From NCBI RefSeq assembly GCF_039555335.1, contig NC_092637.1:40760526-40824525 (forward strand): a stretch of 64,000 nt of DNA, in the 5' to 3' direction. Made by a program: the position numbers and the translations under genes. Position 1 is the first letter of the stretch. Each line of letters starts with the position of its first letter. The notes beneath the pieces were generated by a model. It worked only from the letters and a program-made list of their open reading frames with translations. It ran no database searches and was not told where the DNA came from. This DNA is from Amphiura filiformis (taxonomy: Eukaryota > Echinodermata > Ophiuroidea > Amphilepidida > Amphiuridae). Below, in pieces: positions 21,807 to 33,800 of the stretch.

Positions 21807-24800
21807 CTGTTCAAAAGAAATACAATTCAAGAAGTTCTTTTATACTGACGTCTCTAGCTGTTACCTGGGTGAATAAGCTTATGGCTTTCGGTAAGAACAA
21901 GGTTTTAGAGTAAATCCAGAATGAAGTGTCACAAAAAATTAAATGGAAGAATAAATCAAATATATCCAAGCTCCTTTATTATATCTGGGTCTCATGCAAA
22001 TCTGTCTGTTATCCAGCCAAATGATCTATCAAACTTGAGGAAAAACATGTTTGTCAATGCCATGACATTAATTACTAGCATCAAAAAATCACCCCATAAA
22101 CCATTTCACAATATACAGGAACTAAAACCTTTACCTATAATGAACGACAGAGATAAAAAGACTTAATCGCATCTGACGTCATCAAACTCGATCAGGGTTT
22201 GAAATACAAATGTTATGATGATGACCTACTGAACGCGTCTGTGTAAGCGGGCACCTTGTTGTTAATTTTGCACCTCCAAACATACAAACCATCTCAAAAG
22301 TTAGGTCTATATAGTAGGAAACTTTCTTTCCTGAAGGTACCATGTCAACAATGCCTAGAAAAGTTGCTTTCGTCATTTTCTGCTATTCCTTTTCTCCGAT
22401 CAGCACCAGATAAATCGGCCTTCCTTTTTACGCGCTATATATATATTAACCAATCAAGGATCATAGGGAATTTGATTGACCGTGACGTCAGATGCGATGA
22501 AGTCTTTTTATATCTGTCTTTCATTATATGTACTACTGCCCTTATGTCCCCTGGACCTCCAAACAAACAAACTCACCTTAAAGGTAGAAACCTAGTCCTA
22601 TGTAGTATTGCACCAAGTGTCCATTGGACTTCTTTATCATGTATCAGACTAACTGTTCTTAGATGCTCATAATCTCTAGGGAACCTATAGCCTTCATGGA
22701 GTACTGTGGTAATCCAGGCAGACTTGAAGCATTGATATCTGCAGTAGGAATGAACAGAAGCAGATTATTTGTATTTATAAAGCTTGTGAAGTTATAGTAA
22801 ATCATCATGTTTGTGGATTAACCCTAACCAACCCAAGTCTCACTAAAGTTCACTATTTAAACTACTGTTAAAAAAAACCCGCGGGTTCGGTTAGGGTTAA
22901 AGAAGAATACAGGGTGTCCCAAAAAAAGGAGGCCCCTCATTGCTCCCTCTTTTTCTCCTATTTCTGAAAAGTTGATCAAATGTATTTTGGTATTTAAAGG
23001 AATCTTAAATCGTTAGCTTTAATAAACCGAAACAATTATTTCAATCGGCTCATAACTTTTGAAGATATGCCCTTTTAAAGAAATGTATCCTTTTTCCACG
23101 GGGGAGGTTTGGCTACTTCAAAGATTGAAAAGTGCATATACCATGCATGAATATAAAACATTCCTCGATGGTAACTTTATAAAATAACAACTTTATTTTA
23201 GGGAATGGGCTTTACCGGTGGGCTTATGGGTTATGCATTTTGTTAAGAGTCATTAATTTGGGCAAAACTGATGTGGGATGGGACTTCTTTTGCTATACTT
23301 GCAATTACTTATGTTTTTCTCGGTGATTTTATGCCTTTTTGTTTTATTATGTATCTTACTTTATTGTTTCTTGCTTTCTTTTTATTGACAACATAAGCCA
23401 TTTCTCTTTTTGGAATAAAAGGTAGCACTGAAAAGGGCTGTTTAGTTTATCTTTGGTTCTTTTGAAGTGAGTTTACTGTGCTGCTCTGCACTCTACCTGG
23501 TTGCCTCCGTGACGAATACAGGTTTCAGCGCTAGTTCTCATTGCATTAATTGCGTTGCATTACCATTCTTGTGCTACCGGATACTTGCGAATGCAGCAGT
23601 AATACTGGGTTGCGAAGATGTTTGAAGCTAGCTGGTGATCCTCGCTTATAGTGAATGCTTTCCCGAGCCTAATGCTATTATCTATCCATGTCATTAACCG
23701 TGTGTTTCGTTTAAATCTTTGATGTAGCCAAACCTCATCCGTGGACAGAGTGAAAAACGGGTACATTTCTTAAAGAGGGCATATCTTCAAAAATTGTGAG
23801 CCGATTGAAATCATTGTTTTATTTTATTAAAGCTAACTTTTGAAGGTTTGTTTACATACCAAAATACATTTGATCAACTTTTCAGAAATAGGAGAAAAAG
23901 AGGGCGCAATGAGGGGCCTCTTGCATGTGTAACACTTATCCCACTATCTCTACATACAATACATTACAGGGAAATGACTAACAAACAGAGTTTGGGTCAA
24001 TCCTTCATGTAATTATTTTGTGTAAGCTAATCCTAACCCTTATCCTAAACCTAATTTTGTGTAAAATTACATGAAGGAATAACCATAGTTTGGCAGGCAC
24101 ATGAATGGCGGAATAGTCTTACACTTACACATTCTGATTAACCCGACAGCCAATGTCCTGAGCCCAGAGCATCCCCATCATTTTGTACCCCCAATTGTGG
24201 CCCCATAAAAACTTTCCTGACCCTGCAGTATCCATTTTCAAGCCAGAGATCCCTTGAACTTGGCATTAGGTCCATCATGATAGCAATTGGGGTACCAAGA
24301 CCCAATACCTTTATAATTTTGAACTGTCGAGTGCTCGTCGCCCATTGAATTTTGTGATAAAATACTTAATGCATCATTGTTTATTTATAGATTTATTTTA
24401 CTAGGTATTGTAATATTTGGATTGAAATCTCCAGACTGTAGAAAAAAAACCCAATTAATTCAGCAAAGTATAGCCTCTGCACCCCGACACATATGTCTTT
24501 AATTATTTCATTTCTGCTCTGCATTTGGTCAAGATAAATTACAACAAAACTTGCAGCGTTTGGATCCCAATTTGGGGGAGAGATTACACACCGATCTTCA
24601 AGACTTTTTGGATTTTTCTCCCAAAATAGTGGGGTAGGACATAACAAGGTACGTGATATTATTATTACCCATTTCAGTACGAAAAATGTATAGTAACAAA
24701 TAGGAGCATGACCCGAGGGAAAAAATTAAAATAGAGTTAAACCACCCCTTTCTTCTTCTTTTGCTCTAACCGGGACAGATAACCCCCTGGACACTACTGG

Positions 24801-27800
24801 TCATCTAACAATATTTCTGATTGGTTGATAACTTGATGCTTATTTCAATTGCCAATTATAACTAGGCTTTAAACTATTTACATTGTATGATCTAACTTGC
24901 ATTTGCAGATGATCTTATTAATACAATCCTTGATTGATTCAAAATTGGACATAATATTCATTTTGGCCAATCGGCAGGTAGTTCTCATGGGGTTAACGGC
25001 ACGCCAAGGCTGGTTTATACATGCCTGGTGACCAGTAATATAAGGTTGTCATTTACTTACTTTAATCTATGCTCATCAGCTTTGGAATAAAGTCCATTTT
25101 TATAGTGCTGTTGTGATGTGGACCACCTTGTTGTACAGTAATCCTGAATTCAAGAAAAGAAAAACACCGTTCATAACCGAGATATAGCTCAGAGGTTGTT
25201 GGGATTGTCCTATCTTTTGTAATACATGCCATGATATTGTCAAGGCATTGTATTGTTCAACAAAATTACAAGAAATACTACAACAGGGGTTATTGATTAA
25301 AGTTTAAAACTGTTGATCCAAGCACAATAAAGTTATTCCTACTGTGGAGATATCAGCTGGAATCTTGCTAAAAATATGGATTGATTCAGCCACAAGAAGG
25401 AATCGTAGAACGTCTTGATCTTGATTTAAAAGGATTTATTTCAACTTTTCTCATCCTCTCTCTCTCATTGTGCCAATACAATACCTTGAATGGCGGGATC
25501 CATGCGATCCCGCATTTATTTGGAGTGCCAATCCTTAATCAAACAGATTAATCTGCACCCAATTACCATAAATCGGATAAAATTACATTAACCGCCAACA
25601 CCAGGACATAACATCTTCCTCGGAGCTTTCAGATGGCTCTCCATCTTTCATCAGCAAAAATGAGAATATGATGATATTTTATCAGTTTCGCCGACGAGCC
25701 ATGATTAAAGGAGGAAATAGGAAAAGTGATCCCGCCCGGGAATTGAGCCCAGGACGAAACCACTGGTTTACGAAACCAGTAACTATGATGATATTTTATC
25801 AGTTTTGCCGTCATTCCACTTACTTTGGCTTCTTTTTGGAATGCATCATGATCGTATGTTCCTCCCATACGCAATATATCCTCCATACAGTACCAATACT
25901 CGCTGAATCCGTAAAACTCACTATTCCCAAATTCTATCTCCGGCTGAAACACCCCGTTAAATGAACATGGTGGGCTTTGGCAGGGTACTGTCAGGTTCAG
26001 CAGGGGCTGGACGGTGGCTTGACATGACTTGAAATCCCTGTACCTTTAAAGTATTTTATCGTACCCTGATAGTCAATGGTGTCTTCCATGTTTAATGACA
26101 GGCAGGGGTCCAGAATGGGAGACTCTTGACTTGTACCTGCTGTGTTATAATTGCTGGAAATAAAGAGAAAGATACAACGTATTATTCAATATTCATACAA
26201 TGAGAATCATGAGATGTAAGTGTAGATCTCAAAAACTTGTGTTGGTTTATGGAATGATGCACAGCGTCATCATCCCTATATCTTCGTGTCAAAAATTGCC
26301 GTGATAGTACGGCGAATCCTCTCGTTTTTCAACAGCTACGCATGGCGATTTTGTTCGAGATAGGCCGAGCGGCTCAGGCTAAGCATACCATTTACACGAT
26401 ATGAGATACCACAGAGCCTGCCACAGAGTTTCTATCCTACGTTTTTTACGATTTGCACATGATCAGTACCCCATATGATATTGCCATTACAAGAACAAAA
26501 TTTTGTTTTGTTTCCAATACACTAACTGGAAATGCAATACACTAATTAGCGGCGATTGCTGTTTGCTGCGGATATATTTTACTGCATTTTATCCATAACG
26601 ATTTTTAAATCGTTCATCAAAATTATGATATATTCAACTGTTTGAGAATTACAATTATATAAAGGTGCTGTATAGAATATTAAATCACAAGTCTATAATA
26701 CAATGTACATATATCGACACACTGTGCCACTTTCTTTATCTGCGTAAATAATAGAATATTGATTTCAATCGAATTGAATACATCTCTCCATTTTGAGTTT
26801 GTACTTCACCACTGAGCGATCTAGCGATCGATTTCTAGCCAATCAGATAGGACTCCTTTTCTTGCGTTCGGTGAAATACCAATCACCCGTCGCTCACCAA
26901 CGGAGTATTAAGTTTATATTTATAATACAGCGTGTCGACACTGTGTGATGTGGGTCCGTAGTAGGCAGCGACAACCTGTGAAGTTTGCTGCGGCTTGTGG
27001 ATCAACGTCTAGGCATTGTGCCTGTGCGTAGCACACTATAAATCATTGCGCTTTTTTGGCCAAATTGCACTCTAGTTTTGAAGATGAAGTGTAATGAGCA
27101 AACTCCCCTGTATGGAAGTTGTGACCTTAATCACCCACACCAGGGGGCTGAGATTTCAAATGGAGTCACTCATTCAGGTAACCTTATTTGAAATTCACAT
27201 TCCATGTGTGGAAGATTAAGGTCATGTCATAAGGGGGTGTAAGGATTTCAACTGGAATAGCCCAATGCTATTTAAAGGAAGGTGACCTGATATATTTGGA
27301 AAATCGAATTCTTTAAAACTTACCTATAACATAAAATGTCGTCCATTTCAAACATTCATGCAAAAAGAACATGTAAATGTTCCTTGTAAATGTGACTAAT
27401 TCCTTATGGAATTACTGACATATTATACAGTGTGATTTTGGTAGTCTACAGTGTTTTTATTGATGATAATCATCATGATCATGTAATAAATTGATATCAA
27501 ATGAGAGATCATATTTTTCTCATTAACATATTGAAATTAAGAGTTCCAAATCGGTGTATTTCCGAAGATATGATCAAAAACTGTTGAATTAGTCTAAAAT
27601 ATGGTATACCATATTTAAGACTAATTCAACAGTTTTTTGATGATTTCTCCGGAAATATACCAATTTGGAACACCTAATTTCAGCATGTTAATGAGAAAAA
27701 TATGAGCTTTTACCTGATACCAAAATCAGCATTTTGATGGGGTAAAGTGAGGGGATGAGGTTGTCAATCAGGTTACCCAACTTTAATAATAGGAGCATTT

Positions 27801-30800
27801 ATGTGTACAGAGAATGCTTATTGTTAAAAAGTTGTACAGCAAACATCCCCACCTGTATCGTAACAGAAACATTTTCAGTGTAACTTGCGACACGATACGG
27901 CCCTGGGGAGGTTGTGAGTTGGTGCATAAAAGGCCATTCTAAAGGCCATTTCTGCAAATATCTACAAAAACATTACAAACTCAAAATGTTACCGATTTTA
28001 AAAAGTACCCATTTTCTTCAGAGAGGTCCATGAAATTCTAGGTAGCTATCTCTTTTAGTATTAACCTTTTTAATGAGGTACAATAGGTATTAAAATACCT
28101 ATTGTACTGTTTGATATTGTTGCATAATGAACATTTTCTTATATTTTTTTGCTCCATATCCCAGGCACCCCTGGTCCAGGCACATACTGTCTATAAATTG
28201 ACATTTTTTGGTATGAAAAGAGCACTTTTACCCATTGCAAAACATGTCAAGTGATGGAAATATAAAGGACATCTCTTGAAAATAAAGGTATGGAAAAAAA
28301 AAAGCACTCTTGTACAAATATATCCCCGAAAGTCACTCACAAAGACAGTAATGCTCATCGCAAGCAAAAGATTATAATGTACCGTATTCGTTCCAATAAG
28401 CGCCCATTCCCCAATAAGCGCCCACCCAGGGTATTTTCAATTTGCTGAAGGGTACCATTAATGTTGAAGTGACAGATAGACATTGATACAGTGAAATAGC
28501 TGGAGGACTACAAGTTCTGTGTAAACTTGCAATACATTTTCTGCATCAGAAAAGAACGTCTCCGGACCCTTTTATAGCCTACATCAATTTGTCTCTAATA
28601 AACACCCCTTACAAAAAAAATTAGGTAAACAAGGTAAAAAATAAGCGCCCATGCAAAATGACTTTGTTAAGCGCCCTGGGCGCTTATTGGAATGAATACG
28701 GTACTCTCAATTCACTTCACCAGCCAATCCAGAAACTACACATTTTTAGTCCAGAAAGGTCCAAGTGAGTCTAGGAAAGTCAAGCAGCACCTACCTCCTA
28801 CTATTTGATACCGTTGCATTAATGAGCATCTTCTCATATCTTGCTCTAGCCACATTGGCTCCATACCCCAGGAATGTTGTCACATACACTCTGTAGTCGT
28901 GGTCATAATCATGAACATCACAACCCAGGTTGAACTCTGCCATTAGACTTTTGGCCTGTTCTCCCTGTAAACACACAGCAAGAAAAATGAATTATTATGG
29001 ATTTCTGTGGATAGTATGCAGAACTTTAACCCGCACCATTGAGACATAGTCAACATATAGTGCTCCTAGAGAACAACCCTAACCCTAGAAAACCCTAAAT
29101 CCTGGAGCACTAACCCTATTACTCCAGGAACATTATTTGTTGACAAAATCTCAATTTTGGATTTTAATGCTTGGAAATTAAAAGGGCATTTCGTGATCCA
29201 CAGCCTCATCCCCCACTTTTTTCAAAAAAAGTTGAGATTTTTATACCACTGGAAACCTCTAGCTACATAATGTTTATGTACAAAAAATTTCTTGCAGATA
29301 AATTCGTTTAGCAAAAACTATCATCAAAATTACAACAGTGGGCTATGGAGAAGTGTAATACACATAATCATGCATAACTCGCAAACGCAAAATCAGAATC
29401 AACTCAAATATCTACTGAAAAAATGTCATAAAAATAGGATGCTAGGATCACAAAATCCTCCTTTAAATATATACAAATTATAATATGTGACCTGCTACCA
29501 CGAAATCAGCGTAAAGTCGCAAGGTGTTAGTCACTCAAAATGCCCTGGCTACTGCATTGGTGTTCACTCACCTGTTAAAGCCAAAAAGTATGTCTGTGAA
29601 TGGGGGCACAATGGACCATTCACGAAGGATAATACTACTGATTTGTACAGGTGGCGGAAAACAAAGAACATCAACTTAGTCAGACCAAATATATCAAAAC
29701 TACCAACTCAACAAAATGAGTATAAAGTCGCGGCGACTTTACGCCGATTTTGTGGTAGCAGGTCACATATATATGTAAAATGACTGAAGTTGAAAATTGA
29801 TAAAGCAAAATGTTTCCAACATACCTGCACTCCAGTGAAATCTGCTTCCACATGACGTGGGACCTCAAATGCAATCTGTGCTGAGCCACCACCCATATCC
29901 AGTATCCCGACGGTGCGTTTACGAAGCATTGTGACCGTTGTTTTCTTCTCATCTTTGACCTCTACTTCAATCATGGGATCACCTGTGTATGGATGTTAGT
30001 AATTTTAGTTTGTTTTTAAATGTTGATAAATGATTGTAAGAATACACCAATTGCATGGTTGTAGTTAGCCAAAATTGAGTACCGGGCAGCAAATTTGCTT
30101 GATTTAGCAATAAAGGATAAATTTGGTATTTTTTGTTTGTTTGAGTAGTGGACTCTAGCATCAAAATGAACCTTCAGTGGTGGGCTCCAGAAGTGTGTGG
30201 TGAGTTCCACCGTCCACTGCTGCCCACCGTAGCTACAACCCTGACCAAATGTTGTCTTTATTTACTGAGGTATTCTGTCGGTCGGGCATCCGGGCATGAA
30301 CCGGCTGACAATAGCACTGGTGTGAAAACAATATTCGCATTCACTGAACTCTGGAGTGTATCACAAGCTATCACACTATTGTGCCAGGTTCGACTCTCTG
30401 CTAATAAAAATATGCGATAAGTTGTTTTCACTCCAATGCATGAATGGATGTTACCTGGCACAGACCAAGAGAATAGCTATTTGTGTTATAGACCAGATGG
30501 AAAAGTCCTCTTTTGATCTATGCACTGGTGCGTTCACCTTCTAATAACCATGAGATCATTGGTTCAAGTCTTGGCAGGACCAAGTGAAGATAAAAGCATA
30601 ATCATGTATGATGCGGGTTATTATGCTGACTATTACTAAGGTATGCAGGAGCCCCGATTCTATGTAATGACAGACAAGAATGCTGTACTTACTATTTTCC
30701 GCATGGTTGAATCTCCCCAATACATAGTTGATGCCAATCCAAGCATAGACTCCTTCTTGTTTCCCACTAATCACCTCAACATGAGTATCGGAAAACAAGA

Positions 30801-33800
30801 AATCATACTGAACAGGAATCCCTGTCCTTAACTCTAATAGGATTGCATCTTGTTTACTGTGAAGATAAGGAAAATATACAAGCATGTCACATCAGGACCA
30901 CAAGTGTGTTTCCACATTCAAAAATAAACAAAGCAAAGCATAACGTATCAGAAAAGAAGAAATGGTACTGAACGGAAATCCCTGTCCTTAACTCTAATGA
31001 TATAGCATCTTGTTTACTGCAAAGATAATGAAGAATTACAAACATATCTCATCAGGATCAGTTTTTGTGAATTAGAATTAGCCCCGCTCGCAAGTTGCGA
31101 CACCCCTCGAATAGCACAAGCAGCGAGCGAACTTACAGCAAAACTATTGTTAGGATATCTTAGATCACCATGTAACAGCAGACCTTCTCAACTAGTTTAT
31201 TTGAAGTGCTAACCGCTAACTAGAAAATTTTAGTGATCATGAAATGCCAATGATGTCAAGGGAGTTTGCGAGTTAGCGCATGCACATAGTGGGTAAGTAA
31301 GGTGCAGTGGTGAAGCTTTATTGGGGGTCCGGGGGCAACACTCCAGGAAGCTCCAGTATTTTAAGGTTTTAAAGGCCCAAATTGGTTATTTTCAATTGTT
31401 CCCCATTGTGTTTATTTGTTCTTGTGCCCCATTATGTTTATTTGTTCTTGTGCAGGATGCATATATCCCCAACAACATGAGCGATGGCTTTCTTATTTGG
31501 CAAAATTGGGTTACGCCAATCAAACAATTTTTTAGGCCTTATTTATCTTGTTTAGTATACTAACCTCTGTGGGAGCATTCTCATTCCAGCTGTGGCCAGA
31601 ATATAGAGTGGAGTCTCTGGATGTTTCTTGAATGGAATGTGTTCTGCGGCGAAGTCTAAGAGTGGGCTTATGTAACTCACTGCTTGGGAAGGATTGTCAG
31701 CAAGACTAGTTATACCTGGAAAAAACAAATTAAATAGTTTTAAAACAATAAAATATGTCGCTCCATGCAGTATGCAGCTCAAACCACAAGAAGATATCAG
31801 AAATATCCCAGCATGCAGCATGAGTGGGTGCATTTTGTTTTGTATCAAATCCGTATCTTCTTGTACAGACGGATTCCCTCGATAAAGCTAAATCTTTAAG
31901 CCCATGAATGAGGCAGTAAACACAAATAACAACAGTGATTTCATGATGATCCCCTATTTCAATATTCATAAGTTATTCTCTAGTTTTCTAACATTTTTTC
32001 TTCACTAAATATTTGAACCAAGCGCACTTTTGACAGAAGTATAATTTGAGCCCTAATTGTTTGGTAATCAAAATGGAATTTTCAGCGCTGCACAGATAAT
32101 TGGTGGATGTTACAATGTACAACGTGTGGATAGGTTTGCACCGGGTTCGTCTGCAACCAGCCTAGATTCTGAGGATACACCAGTGGCATTTTAAATCTTT
32201 GAATCCTCTGGAAAAATGTGCTATATAAATCTAAAATTTATTTATTTATTTGTATTTATTTATTTACAAATATATATACATGTATGTTTCACCCACCTGG
32301 TTTAATTTTCTTGACGACTGGATTCCTTTCATTATCCCTCATCTGCTGAATATGCAACAGTTCATTTGATCCACCCGAATGCTTCGGCCAGAAATAAACA
32401 AACACCCTCGTACCACTACTCCCAGCATCTACCACGATCCCATAATATAAGTTGGGGTCACCTGTATTGGTCGATTGCATGTGTTCGTATTTGTTCACAT
32501 ATTCTTTGTACGAATCGTACTTGGTGGCCGAGTTTGTACGAATTATAATGACAACGATTAATGTCACGATGGCCACAGCTAGAAGGAGACAGGTGAAACG
32601 TGGTGCGCAACCACTGATGCGGATATGCCATACTGCTGGGAGATAATGGCAACATATGCCCCATCTGCAATGAAAAAAATATACGGCAAGGGTGAAAATA
32701 AGTGGGAGACATGAGCCGTTTAGCTCCCCAAAACCCTGAGATGTCCCCTGGTCCCATCTAAATTTAAGCTGACCAGGGGACACTTTTCTTCAGAAACTGG
32801 CCCCTGGTCACTACACCCAAAAATTCAATTCCATAGCCATTAATGCATGATAAACTTATTCAGAACAAATATTGGCCCCTTGTTGATTAAAAGTGGCCCC
32901 TGGTTCCATGTTGAATGAAGTCAACCAGGGGCTATTTTGTGTAAAAAGGAGCCCCTGGTTCATCATTTCTTATTTTCACCCTTGATATACGGTCAGTACT
33001 ATATGACGAGGGGAGGATGATATTCCCTATACATGTAAGATCTGAAATGGAAAAGATACGACTATAGGGTCAGTACTCTATGATGGTGGCGAGGTGTGGT
33101 GAGATGAGCAGTCACTGACGCAGATTGCTCTCGCAATTTGCTTTCTGACTCATAGAAGTTTTGTCCCTGGAGTTTGATTATTGAATCAAATGCCGCCAAA
33201 AAAACCCAATACCAACTCAAAAGCAAACATTGCTTTCATTCTATGCAACCGCCTAGTACTAGGGTGGAAAATTCTGTGGATGAACAAGTTGAACAACCGG
33301 CTAGCGAGGCTGGCACTGGTGAAACCCAGCGTGAAACTCTGCCGGCAATGGCAATAATGCCATGCATTCAGTGCAAGCAGGGTTGCATACAACTTTTTGC
33401 TGGTGCATGTAGGTTTTCTGTTCCACATGCACCAATGCACAGACATGCCAACTTTGAAATCCAGATTTCCGTACTCAGAAGAACAAAAATCCGTATTTTG
33501 CACCCAAAAACCGTATTTTATAAATATGTACCTTTGCATACCTGCCAACCCCAGAAACCCCAAAAGTAGAACACATAATTGCGAGGGAGCACTTGTGCGA
33601 CCGAGCATGTAACAGCCAGGGTCAGGCCGCGCCGTTCCCAGAAAAAAAAAATTGAGGTCACAGAAAAAAAATTGAAAAAAAAAAAAAAAAAAAAAAAATC
33701 AATTTTTTTTTTTTTTTTTTTTTTCAAAGTTTTTTTGAAATGTTTTCCTACCCACCCACAAACCTTACTGCATGTATTCAAACCACCCAACCCCAACTAA

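Noticed and set aside
25735..25779. A tRNA gene on the minus strand
   Set aside because: Anticodon-arm and T-arm look-alikes are present, but no acceptor stem or D arm could be fitted, so it is a tRNA-derived insertion.
32458..32757. Second long frame on the minus strand over ENTPD exon 2
   Set aside because: It is an out-of-frame shadow of the exon that encodes the signal anchor and ACR1.
33186..33608. A 140-codon minus-strand open frame
   Set aside because: It overlaps an opposite-strand frame and the CAGACATGCCAACT repeat, and shows no recognisable domain or splice logic.
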